The position numbers were made by a program, and so were the translations under genes. DNA of 64,000 nt from the NCBI GenBank assembly GCA_004195045.1, contig SGBC01000004.1, positions 216,631-280,630 on the forward strand, read 5' to 3'. The DNA is from Candidatus Acididesulfobacter guangdongensis (GTDB lineage: Bacteria; SZUA-79; Acidulodesulfobacterales; Acidulodesulfobacteraceae). The notes beneath the pieces are model-generated. The model worked only from the letters and a program-made list of their open reading frames with translations, made no database searches and had not been told where the DNA came from. Each line of letters starts with the position of its first letter. Position 1 is the stretch's first letter. Positions 51,757-60,043 of the stretch are shown in pieces.

Positions 51757-53403
51757 TTATTCCCAGCTCACTTTATTTCTTCCGGTATTTTTAGCGTTAT
51801 ATAAGGCGCCGTCCACTCTGAATATAATACTTGCGTTGGTATCGCCTTTCACTGCTTCCGTAATTCCGAAACTGCAGGTTAAGGAAGTTTCTATATTAAA
51901 ATCATGTTCTTCTATTTTTAGCCTTAATCTTTCTGCAAGCTCTTTTGCCGTAGAAAGAGGCGTTTCCGGCGAGATTATCATAAATTCTTCCCCGCCGTAT
52001 CTGAAGAAATAGTCCGTATTTCTTAAACTGCGTTTAATAAGTTTTGTTATTTCTTTTAAAATATAATCGCCTATTTCATGACCGAAGCCGTCGTTGACGT
52101 CTTTAAATCTGTCTATGTCGAACATAATAAGAGAAAGCGCTCTTCCGTACCTGTCAGCCGCGTTAAGAAGTTCTTCAAGTTTTTTATCAAAAGCCCGTCT
52201 GTTGCCTATTTTTGTAAGTTCGTCTATTTCCGACAATTCTTTATAGGCTTCTTTTTCTTCGGATATCAGTCTTTTCTCCAAGACTTCGTCCGTTATATCG
52301 TGTATAACTCCAAATCCCGCAATTTCGCCGTTATACACGATAGACATTTCAAAAAAATTAGCATATATAATGCTTCCGTCTTTTTTCTTGCATCTTACGA
52401 TATATTTTGAAATAAATCTTTCTTTGTTTTTTATTTTACCGAAACTTTTTTTGATTTTATTAAATTTTTTATCGTTTTCGTCAAAGAATTCCCAGACGTA
52501 TTTATTATAAAACTCTTCTTTGTCATAGCCGAATAATTTTTCGGCGGCGGGATTTGCGAATAATAGTTTTTCATTATAAATGCCGACAGGAATGGGCATA
52601 TTTTCAATAAGCGTTTTAAACAGTTCTTTATCGCTTTCAATCTGATTTCTCATATTAACCATTTCGGTTATATCGACGAAGCTTGCTATTCTTACTATTT
52701 CGTTTTTATATATAACGGACGAACCGTAAATATAAAGCCATATTTCTTCTCCTGATTTTTTTATAGCTTTAAATGTCACGTAATGATTATAGTTAATATC
52801 GCTAAGACCTCTGCGAATACCGTTTTTTGCTTCTTCTTTAAACTCGTCTGTATAAAGGTCCCATACATACATGCTCTTCAGTTCGTTTTCGCCGTACCCC
52901 AGTATTTTTTCTCCCGCAGGATTTATATAAATAACCTTTTCTTTATATAAAACAAGACCCATAGTCATATTTTCCGTAAGAGTTCTGAATAACTCTTCAG
53001 ATTCTTTTATTTTCTTTGCCAATTCTATCTTTTCGGTTATATCATGGATAATTGAAAAAAGAAAAGTTTTGCCGTTTACGCTAATCGGAGATATATGCAC
53101 TTCAACGGTTCTTAATTCGCCGTTTTTTAATTTATGTATGAATGTGAAATAGCTTCTTTCTTTATTATATGCCTGTCCGGTATATTTTATCAGTTCGTCC
53201 TTCGGAACGGTGTTGAAATCATAATTATGCATCGTTTTAAATTCTTCTTTGGAATATCCGTAAAATTCTACCGCAGCGTCGTTAACGTCGATTATTTGAC
53301 CGCTTTTATCGACTAAAATCATAATAGCGGAATGATTTTCAAACAGAGATTTATAGAAAATAAAAGAATTATCATTATCAGTTTTGGTTTCGGCAGCGTT
53401 CAT
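51757..53403 (-). CDS. Triple-PAS diguanylate cyclase, copy 1
   Basis: The 548-residue cytoplasmic protein has three PAS domains (about 12-130, 135-255, 260-380) and a GGDEF domain (about 385-548). PAS cores read IIDVNDAAVEFYGYSKEEF, VIYINPAGEKILGYGENEL and LLFANPAAEKLFGYDKEEF. The cyclase has FDIDRFKDVNDGFGHEIGD, the RNTD inhibitory site and RYGGEEF. It should make c-di-GMP in response to small ligands or redox state bound by PAS. No membrane segment is seen. The last 800 bp are nearly identical to the gene at 57639-59267, with only two or three mismatches; the middle PAS region differs completely. The antisense frame at 52078-52410 is a shadow. Confidence 0.92.
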   Translation of the reverse strand: MNAAETKTDNDNSFIFYKSLFENHSAIMILVDKSGQIIDVNDAAVEFYGYSKEEFKTMHNYDFNTVPKDELIKYTGQAYNKERSYFTFIHKLKNGELRTVEVHISPISVNGKTFLFSIIHDITEKIELAKKIKESEELFRTLTENMTMGLVLYKEKVIYINPAGEKILGYGENELKSMYVWDLYTDEFKEEAKNGIRRGLSDINYNHYVTFKAIKKSGEEIWLYIYGSSVIYKNEIVRIASFVDITEMVNMRNQIESDKELFKTLIENMPIPVGIYNEKLLFANPAAEKLFGYDKEEFYNKYVWEFFDENDKKFNKIKKSFGKIKNKERFISKYIVRCKKKDGSIIYANFFEMSIVYNGEIAGFGVIHDITDEVLEKRLISEEKEAYKELSEIDELTKIGNRRAFDKKLEELLNAADRYGRALSLIMFDIDRFKDVNDGFGHEIGDYILKEITKLIKRSLRNTDYFFRYGGEEFMIISPETPLSTAKELAERLRLKIEEHDFNIETSLTCSFGITEAVKGDTNASIIFRVDGALYNAKNTGRNKVSWE

Positions 53404-53654
53404 ATTTTTACCGTCTTCAATAAATAAATAAATAACATAATAAAAGCATTGAATAATTAATAAAGTAAATAATTAATTAAAGAGAATTGAATACTCTAAA
53501 AAACATAGTAAAATAATTAAATAATTAATCAAAGAAAACCAAATGCTTAAAAATCTTGTTGAACTTTTAATGTTAATATAATTTAAATAATTTTCTAAAA
53601 TAATTTACGGTTAATTTGATTATTTTATAGGCATAAATAAGCCGCATTTGCGGT

Positions 53655-54728
53655 TTATACGGCGCTTACTTTGTTTCTTCCTAATAATTTTGATTTATAC
53701 AATGCTTCGTCGGCTCTTTTTACCGTGTCTTCGGGGGTTTCTCTTTCTAACGCCTGAGTAAGTCCTATGCTTACGGTTAAATTTATATTGTGGATAAATT
53801 TATGGGATTCAATAGCTCTCCTTATTTTTTCCGACATTCTTTCGGCATTTATTTTTGAAGTATGCGGAGCTATTACCAAGAATTCGTCTCCTCCCCATCT
53901 TATTAGATAATCTGAAGCCCTTATATTATTTTTTATAAGAGCGGACGATTCTTTTAATACTATGTCTCCAGCGCTGTGCCCGTAAGTATCGTTTATATTT
54001 TTTAAATAATCTATGTCTATTATAGTTAAAGAAACGGGATAGTCGTATCTGAATGCGGCGGTGTATTCACGATTTATTATTTCGTCGTATTTATTTCTGT
54101 TAAACGCTTTTGTCAGATTATCAGTGGTGGCTAATTTTTCCAAAATTATTCTTTCGTTCATAGCTTTTTCGTTGTATGCCGCTACAGCCAGCGTGACGTC
54201 TATTGTCATAATCTTTTGAATGGAATCTATCACGTCTAGCAGGGTATCGTCGTCTATTTGCAGTTCCGGCATTTCCTTTTTTATAATCTCCATAAATAAC
54301 GATAAAAGATAGGCGTAGGATTTTATATAAATATCTAAAGATATTCCGTTATTAAAATGCGCAAAGCCAATCTGAAGCCTGCTAAAAAAATAGTCCTCGT
54401 CGTAATTGAGAGAAAAAAATTCTTTGATGTATTGCGAAAGCGATTGCTTCAGTTTAGATAATAAAGGCGGTTCTTTAAGTATAATTTTTTTAATAACTTC
54501 AAATTTAAGGAGGTGATTATAAAATTTATCGGCTATCGGATAAGAATTTTTAATCATTAAATCTTTGACTGTTGAAATATTTTCAATGTCTTTTCCGTCA
54601 ATATCGGAAAATTCCAAACTGAATTCTATATTATTTTTAGAAATAAGAAAATAAATTTCGTCAAACGAGTTTTTATTTAAATTTTCTTTTTCCAGTACGT
54701 TTTTTAAATTACGCATTATTCCGTTCAT
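53655..54728 (-). CDS. Globin-coupled diguanylate cyclase
   Basis: The 357-residue protein has an N-terminal globin-coupled sensor domain (about 40-190) and a GGDEF domain (about 200-357). The sensor reads ADKFYNHLLKFEVIKKI, then RLQIGFAHFNNGISLDIYIKSYAYL; the His of GFAH is at the place of the proximal haem ligand in such sensors. The cyclase has DIDYLKNINDTYGHSAGD, the RASD inhibitory site and RWGGDEF. Homologues such as DosC or BpeGReg change c-di-GMP synthesis when haem binds O2, NO or CO. The gene has a strong AGGAGGTAAT site. Its leader holds long nested hairpins and, further up, a run of 20 G. The neighbour upstream is a globin-coupled HD-GYP gene. Confidence 0.9.
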   Translation of the reverse strand: MNGIMRNLKNVLEKENLNKNSFDEIYFLISKNNIEFSLEFSDIDGKDIENISTVKDLMIKNSYPIADKFYNHLLKFEVIKKIILKEPPLLSKLKQSLSQYIKEFFSLNYDEDYFFSRLQIGFAHFNNGISLDIYIKSYAYLLSLFMEIIKKEMPELQIDDDTLLDVIDSIQKIMTIDVTLAVAAYNEKAMNERIILEKLATTDNLTKAFNRNKYDEIINREYTAAFRYDYPVSLTIIDIDYLKNINDTYGHSAGDIVLKESSALIKNNIRASDYLIRWGGDEFLVIAPHTSKINAERMSEKIRRAIESHKFIHNINLTVSIGLTQALERETPEDTVKRADEALYKSKLLGRNKVSAV

Positions 54729-54779
54729 AATTATTATTACCTCCTAAGCATAGCGGGAAACATAAAATCAGCGCGTTTT

Positions 54780-54809
54780 TTTGTCTGCCGATGTTTTAAG
54801 GCAGACAAA
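54780..54809 (-). promoter_or_regulatory. Leader hairpin of the globin-coupled cyclase gene
   Basis: TTTGTCTGCC and GGCAGACAAA pair perfectly over 10 bp with a 10-nt loop. The stem lies 52-81 bases upstream of the start codon. On the mRNA strand it is followed by a run of A rather than U, so it is not a typical terminator. Confidence 0.55.
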
Positions 54810-54818
54810 TTAGATTTG

Positions 54819-54931
54819 CGCAATAATTTATACGTTTGATCTTTAATTTATACGGCGCTTCATACTTATATAATATCTCAAGTATTGATAGTGAAAATAA
54901 ATTTACATGGAAAGATTTATAAATTATTGCG
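54819..54931 (-). ncRNA. Long fully nested hairpin in the cyclase leader
   Basis: Four stems nest in correct order around one terminal loop: CGCAATAATTTATA (54819-54832) with TATAAATTATTGCG (54918-54931), ATCTTT (54839) with AAAGAT (54911), AATTTAT (54845) with ATAAATT (54897), and ATACTT (54862) with AAGTAT (54880). As RNA this is a rod of about 113 nt, upstream of the hairpin at 54780-54809 and of the cyclase start. It could be a structured regulatory leader or a small palindromic element. It does not match the c-di-GMP-I or -II riboswitch patterns as I remember them. Confidence 0.45.
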
Positions 54932-55121
54932 TCTGCGCCGGTATTTGAATAAGACTGTTTTATTAAACTGCTGCAGGGAATTAATTTATTAAAATTAAAA
55001 AATTTTGAGAAAACAGCGTCTATTGAAAATATTAACGGCATAAATAATGCGAACGCTTCCGTCAGCCGATTCCTATAAATATCCGCAGCCGCTATCCTGA
55101 GTACTTTTATCCCCCGTATGC

Positions 55122-55141
55122 GGGGGGGGGGGGGGGGGGGG
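55122..55141. repeat. Run of 20 G
   Basis: A pure G20 tract, preceded by CCCCCGTATGC, stands in the 626-bp spacer between the globin-coupled HD-GYP gene (stop at 55355) and the globin-coupled cyclase gene (start at 54728). It is 394 bp upstream of the latter. In so AT-rich a sequence it is striking and prone to slippage. Its true length may differ because homopolymers are hard to assemble. Confidence 0.85.
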
Positions 55142-55354
55142 TGATATTAATATTATATTTTACCATGGCAGTTTTTGTATTCTTTTTATTATTTAATTTT
55201 ATTAAATTTAATAATATCGTACATATTCTTATTTAATATTATACATTATTATTTTTTTAAAAAAATTATGCAAGCAAAATTTTATTTTAATGTTTTAATG
55301 CAATATATTGTTAATACTTCAGTATATAGTATATAATAGCTTAAAAGAATAAAA

Positions 55355-56527
55355 TTAACGTATTGAACCCTTGTAATGATTTTTAATAGTCATGATATCG
55401 TCAAATCCTTTTGTGAACGCGTCAAACACAGCAGGGTCAAAATATTTTCCCACGCCCATTTCGTTTTTCATGATATTTATACTTTCTTCCACGGAATACG
55501 CCGGTTTATAAATTCTTTTATTTGTCAGGGCGTCGAATACATCGCTTATAATGCAAATCCTGCCGGAAATCGGAATATCTTCTCCCTTAAGTCTGTTCGG
55601 ATATCCGTATCCGTCATATCTTTCGTGGTGGGACAAAGCTATCTCCGCTCCGAATTTCATAATTTTAGAATCCGAACCGCTAAGTATCTCATATCCTTTT
55701 ATTGTATGCGTTTTCATTATTTCAAATTCGTCGTCGGTTAATTTTGCAGGCTTTAGCAATACATAATCCGGGATAGATATTTTACCTATATCGTGCATAG
55801 GCGAAGCTTCTAAAATATCCATCTGAAAATCGTAGTCAAATCCTAAATGTCTCGCAATTGTCATACAGTAATAAGACATTCTTTCGATATGAGATCCCGT
55901 ATCTTCGTCGCGGAATTCCGCTATGCGCGACAGCCTTTTAATAAAATCGTCGCTCAGTTTTTCTTTTTCGCTCATTTCTTTACTGTAGTAAGCTCTTATA
56001 ACTAAAGTAATATCCAGATTTATAATTTTTTGTATGGAGTTGACGATATTCAGAATTTCTTTATGCGAAAAGCCGCGTTTCGGGAGTTCGTCTTTTATAA
56101 AATAAATAACTAAAGATAAGAAATAAGAATAGCTTCCCATAAAAACATTGAACGGTATATTAACGTTTAAATGGGTAAGCCCCGTGTTAAATCTGAGAGC
56201 AAGATAATTATCATCGTAATTTAAGGAAAAAAGCTCTTTAAAATACGACGTATGCACTTTTCTTAAGTGTTCCGCGAGTCCTGGCTTTTCAAGCATAATA
56301 TCTTTCGTTTCTTTAAATTCAAGCAGATGGTCGTAAAATTTATCCATAAGGAAATCCATATTTTCAATAATCAATGAATTTATTTTTGAAAGATTTTCTA
56401 AATCGTCTTCGGTAAGTTCTAAAAATCTGTGTTCAAAATCTATGGATTTTGTGGAGAATATATCTATAATTTTTTTCTCAATATTCGGTTTTAAGTTTGC
56501 GTTTTCAATTGTTTTTAGAAGCTGCAT
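55355..56527 (-). CDS. Globin-coupled HD-GYP phosphodiesterase
   Basis: The 390-residue protein has a globin-coupled sensor domain (about 20-185) close to that of the neighbouring cyclase: MDKFYDHLLEFKETKDIM and RFNTGLTHLNVNIPFNVFMGSYSYF, with His at the proximal position of GLTH. It is followed by an HD-GYP domain (about 195-375): DEDTGSHIERMSYYC, SPMHDIGKISIPDYVL (HD pair), KTHTIKGYEILSG, ALSHHERYDGYGYPNRLKGEDIP (the GYP region is GYGYP) and RICIISDVFDALTNKR. HD-GYP enzymes hydrolyse c-di-GMP. Fusion of this sensor to HD-GYP is rarer than fusion to GGDEF. It lies just upstream of the globin-coupled cyclase gene on the same strand. Confidence 0.9.
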   Translation of the reverse strand: MQLLKTIENANLKPNIEKKIIDIFSTKSIDFEHRFLELTEDDLENLSKINSLIIENMDFLMDKFYDHLLEFKETKDIMLEKPGLAEHLRKVHTSYFKELFSLNYDDNYLALRFNTGLTHLNVNIPFNVFMGSYSYFLSLVIYFIKDELPKRGFSHKEILNIVNSIQKIINLDITLVIRAYYSKEMSEKEKLSDDFIKRLSRIAEFRDEDTGSHIERMSYYCMTIARHLGFDYDFQMDILEASPMHDIGKISIPDYVLLKPAKLTDDEFEIMKTHTIKGYEILSGSDSKIMKFGAEIALSHHERYDGYGYPNRLKGEDIPISGRICIISDVFDALTNKRIYKPAYSVEESINIMKNEMGVGKYFDPAVFDAFTKGFDDIMTIKNHYKGSIR

Positions 56528-56952
56528 ATCTATCTCCTATATTTTAAGTAAATTATTTTGGTTAAATTTTTATCAGCAATACGATTTTCATGCTTATATT
56601 TATTACGTATTTTATCTATTTTTTTAATAATTTAATGCTATTTATCTTATTAATCTATATTATTATAAATATTTTATTATAATAAATAAAATAAATAAAT
56701 AGTTATAGCCGATATGTCAGCAATGCAGCCGGATTAAATTCTCCTATAGCTGTTATAAGTCCTGTATTGACTAAACTATTCCGGTTCATTTTTAATGTAA
56801 TACTATTTTGCATTATATATTATATATTATACTACATATATTGCTAAATAAACTAATTATACAGTCTTCATTAATCATAAAATATGATATAATTGCAATT
56901 ACTATACTAATTACAATTTAAATTAAATTTTTATAATAATAGGTATTTAATT
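56528..56952. other. Divergent AT-rich spacer
   Basis: The 425 bp separate the HD-GYP gene and the phosphoribosyltransferase gene and should contain promoters for both. Runs of TTATAAT/ATATAT are frequent (56653-56710 and 56815-56850). No gene is seen. Confidence 0.4.
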
Positions 56953-57588
56953 ATGTTTAAAGATAGGGCGGAAGCCGGAAAATTGCTGGCAAAGCAATTA
57001 TTGCAATATAAAAATGATAAACCCGTTGTTATCGGACTTGCCAGAGGAGGCATTCCCGTAGCTTTTGAAATTGCACATGCGCTGTGCGCTTATTTAGACG
57101 TTGCTTTAGTTAAAAAAATAGGAGCTCCGGCGCAAGAAGAACTTGCAATAGGCGCTATAGTTGACGGAAAAAATCCTCAAATATTTCTTAATAATGAAAT
57201 TATCGGACATCTTAATATCACAAAAGATTATATCGACGAAATTATTAAAATTAAGCTTTCGGAAATTAGAAAACGTGAAAAGATTTATAGAAGCGGGAGA
57301 GACAGAATAGATATTGCCGGTAAAATTGCAATTGTTGTTGATGACGGTATTGCGACGGGCGCATCTATTAAAGCGGTAATAAAATCTTTAAAATCAGAAA
57401 ATCCAAAGAAAATTATTGTTGCCGTTCCGGTTGCTCCTATTGAAACAATAGCTGAACTAAAAAGAGAAGTTGATGAAGTTATTGTTTTATCGGTTCCTGA
57501 AAATTTTTATGCAGTCGGAGCATTTTATAATGATTTTAGCCAAACATCGGATGAAGAAGTGATTAGCTTTTTAGATAAAGTAAATTAA
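56953..57588 (+). CDS. Phosphoribosyltransferase-domain protein (COG1926 type)
   Basis: The 211-residue protein starts FKDRAEAGKLLAKQL and has VVIGLARGGIPVAFEIA, LVKKIGAPAQEELAIGAI and the PRPP-binding loop IAIVVDDGIATGASIKAVI. These are the marks of the putative phosphoribosyltransferases grouped with COG1926, which often lie near stress or hydrolase genes; their base substrate is unknown. It is convergent with the second PAS-GGDEF gene, 50 bp apart, and interrupts the otherwise minus-strand c-di-GMP block. Confidence 0.85.
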   Translation: MFKDRAEAGKLLAKQLLQYKNDKPVVIGLARGGIPVAFEIAHALCAYLDVALVKKIGAPAQEELAIGAIVDGKNPQIFLNNEIIGHLNITKDYIDEIIKIKLSEIRKREKIYRSGRDRIDIAGKIAIVVDDGIATGASIKAVIKSLKSENPKKIIVAVPVAPIETIAELKREVDEVIVLSVPENFYAVGAFYNDFSQTSDEEVISFLDKVN

Positions 57589-57638
57589 ATTTATTTTTTC
57601 TTTATACAGTTAGATATTTAATTCCGGCATCTGTTATT

Positions 57639-59267
57639 TTATTCCCAGCTCACTTTATTTCTTCCGGTATTTTTAGCGTTATATAAGGCGCCGTCAACTC
57701 TGAATATAATACTTGCGTTGGTATCGCCTTTCACTGCTTCCGTAATTCCGAAACTGCAGGTTAAGGAAGTTTCTATATTAAAATCATGTTCTTCTATTTT
57801 TAGCCTTAATCTTTCTGCAAGCTCTTTTGCCGTAGAAAGAGGCGTTTCCGGCGAGATTATCATAAATTCTTCCCCGCCGTATCTGAAGAAATAGTCCGTA
57901 TTTCTTAAACTGCGTTTAATAAGTTTTGTTATTTCTTTTAAAATATAATCGCCTATTTCATGACCGAAGCCGTCGTTGACGTCTTTAAATCTGTCTATGT
58001 CGAACATAATAAGAGAAAGCGCTCTTCCGTACCTGTCAGCCGCGTTAAGAAGTTCTTCAAGTTTTTTATCAAAAGCCCGTCTGTTGCCTATTTTTGTAAG
58101 TTCGTCTATTTCCGACAATTCTTTATAGGCTTCTTTTTCTTCGGATATCAGTCTTTTCTCCAAGACTTCGTCCGTTATATCGTGTATAACTCCAAATCCC
58201 GCAATTTCGCCGTTATACACGATAGACATTTCAAAAAAATTAGCATATATAATGCTCCCGTCTTTTTTCTTGCATCTTACGATATATTTTGAAATAAATC
58301 TTTCTTTGTTTTTTATTTTACCGAAACTTTTTTTGATTTTATTAAATTTTTTATCGTTTTCGTCAAAGAATTCCCAGACGTATTTATTATAAAACTCTTC
58401 TTTGTCATAGCCGAATAATTTTTCGGCGGCGGGATTCACGAACAGCAGTTTGTCTTTATATATACCGACAGGCAGGGGCATATTTTCAATAAGCGTTTTA
58501 AACAGTTCTTTATCGCTTTCAATCTGATTTCTCATATTAACCATTTCGGTTATATCGCAAAATGTTGCAAGTCTGGTATTCTGTTCTTTTAATTTTATAG
58601 TGGCAGTCTGCCACAGCAGCCATATGGAACTTCCGTCTTTTTTCAATCCTTCCAATATATATCTGCTTGTAGCACCGGCTGTTCTAATGTCTTCGTCAAA
58701 TCCGGCGTGTATTTCGTTCTGGTCTTTTTTGTTTATCAGATTAAACGGATTTAGTCCGAGGAGTTCCCCTTTGCTGTAGCCGAATGTTTCATGCGCCCTC
58801 GGATTTGCAAATATGATTTCTTTTCTATTGTATAATATTAACCCGGATGTGAGATTTATGGAAAGCGATTTAAAAAGTGTTTCAGATTCTCTGAGTTTTT
58901 CTTCAGCCCGCTTTTTTTCTGTTATATCATGGATTATTGAAATAATATAATTTTTGCCGCCGACATTTATCGTAGAAGCGTTCACTTCTACATTTTTAAG
59001 TTCGCCGTTTTTTAATTTATGAATAAATTCAAAATAGTTTCTTTCTCTATTATGCGCCTGTCTGGTATATTTTATCAGCTCATCCTTTGGAGCGGTGTTA
59101 AAATCATAATTATACATCGTTTTAAATTCTTCTTTGGAATATCCGTAAAATTTTACCGCGGCATCGTTTACATCGATAATTTTTCCATCTTCTTTGATTA
59201 AAATCATCACTGCGGAGCTATCCTGAAAAATAGATTCAAAAATGTTTTTGTTATTTTCTATATTCAT
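57639..59267 (-). CDS. Triple-PAS diguanylate cyclase, copy 2
   Basis: The 542-residue protein has the same domain order as the gene at 51757: three PAS domains and GGDEF with FDIDRFKDVNDGFGHEIGD, RNTD and RYGGEEF. From the stop codon through the third PAS domain the DNA is almost identical to copy 1 (about 800 bp with very few mismatches), then a 40-bp diverged patch, then about 90 identical bp. The middle PAS is unrelated at sequence detail (IIFANPRAHETFGYSKGEL here), and the first PAS is moderately similar. The two proteins thus share output but differ in sensing. A 12-G tract lies 275 bp upstream of the start. Confidence 0.92.
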   Translation of the reverse strand: MNIENNKNIFESIFQDSSAVMILIKEDGKIIDVNDAAVKFYGYSKEEFKTMYNYDFNTAPKDELIKYTRQAHNRERNYFEFIHKLKNGELKNVEVNASTINVGGKNYIISIIHDITEKKRAEEKLRESETLFKSLSINLTSGLILYNRKEIIFANPRAHETFGYSKGELLGLNPFNLINKKDQNEIHAGFDEDIRTAGATSRYILEGLKKDGSSIWLLWQTATIKLKEQNTRLATFCDITEMVNMRNQIESDKELFKTLIENMPLPVGIYKDKLLFVNPAAEKLFGYDKEEFYNKYVWEFFDENDKKFNKIKKSFGKIKNKERFISKYIVRCKKKDGSIIYANFFEMSIVYNGEIAGFGVIHDITDEVLEKRLISEEKEAYKELSEIDELTKIGNRRAFDKKLEELLNAADRYGRALSLIMFDIDRFKDVNDGFGHEIGDYILKEITKLIKRSLRNTDYFFRYGGEEFMIISPETPLSTAKELAERLRLKIEEHDFNIETSLTCSFGITEAVKGDTNASIIFRVDGALYNAKNTGRNKVSWE

Positions 59268-59853
59268 AAATATTTAGTTTTAAAATTAGTCAATAATATT
59301 GATTAAAGAGTTATAAATCATAATAAATATAATAAATAATAATTATGAAATGAAAAATTTCTGTTAATAAAGCAAATCACCGCGGCCGGCTTACAATAAG
59401 TATAATACGACTATAAGCAAAAATCCTGTTAGCAGGCGCATAGTAACCTATCGATATTTATAATTATACATGGCTATTAATATAATTATATATTATAGGG
59501 GATGAAATTATTAAAGATAAAATTATTAAATATAAAGCTTCGGGGGGGGGGGGTATTCATCATTTTATTTTTATTCATTATTTCCCTGATATCTAACGTA
59601 TTGCAAACTATATTGTAAAAATATTTTATAAAAGCACGCCGCATAATCTGTAAAACAAATTACTTATAATGTATTAATTATATATAATTATACATAAAAT
59701 AATATTACATATTCTATTTATGATATTTATTCGTGATGTTGCAATTTTAATAATATCAATAAATTAACAGTTTAAATTAACCTTTTTCATTTCAGGTGTC
59801 AAGATATTACATTATTTTTTAAAAAAAATCAACTATTTTTTTAATTATTTTTT
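59268..59853. other. Spacer upstream of PAS-GGDEF copy 2
   Basis: Apart from the G12 tract and a GC-rich patch CCGCGGCCGGC near 59381, the stretch is AT-rich and non-coding. No transposase remnant is recognisable. Confidence 0.4.
59542..59553. repeat. Run of 12 G
   Basis: A G12 tract preceded by AAGCTTC lies 275 bp upstream of the second triple-PAS cyclase gene (minus strand). It is the second long G run in the window, and again upstream of a diguanylate cyclase. Confidence 0.85.
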
Positions 59854-59883
59854 ATTGACATATAGAATACAATTTTATAAAAT
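59854..59883 (+). promoter_or_regulatory. Candidate promoter of the PAS-GGDEF gene at 60044
   Basis: TTGACA at 59854-59859 is consensus and is followed 15-17 bp later by TATAAA/TAAAAT-like sequence. The leader would be about 155 nt and contain the hairpin at 59993-60015. Confidence 0.4.
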
Positions 59884-59992
59884 CAAAAATTGTAAATAAT
59901 ATAAATAAATAAGTTTAATTCTAAATAGAAATTATATATATAACATCATAATTTAAAATACCTTGTTTATTTATCAAAAACCAAGCAAGAAA

Positions 59993-60022
59993 ACTCCGGC
60001 TTCTTAAGCGGGAGTAGTTCAC
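59993..60022 (+). mobile_element. IS200/IS605-like right-end hairpin remnant
   Basis: The sequence GAAAACTCCGGCTTCTTAAG CGGGAGTAGTTCAC forms a hairpin (ACTCC with GGAGT, GCTT with AAGC, one G-G mismatch) followed by TAGTTCAC. Hairpins of this form and the TAGTTCA tail are typical of the right ends of IS605-type elements carrying tnpB, where they also form the end of the guide RNA (recalled family pattern). No tnpA or tnpB sequence is found upstream, so it would be a relic or a small non-autonomous element. Here it lies in the leader of a cyclase gene, 21 bp before the ATG. Confidence 0.45.
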
Positions 60023-60043
60023 TTAATTTAAGGAGAGCTGATT

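Noticed and set aside
52078-52410. 110-residue plus-strand frame conserved also at 57960-58292
   Set aside because: It is antisense to the duplicated GGDEF region; its conservation comes from the near-identical DNA, and the protein has no plausible features.
54796-55041. 81-residue minus-strand frame in the cyclase leader
   Set aside because: It runs through the nested hairpins, has no ribosome-binding site and no family-like sequence; structure explains the region better.
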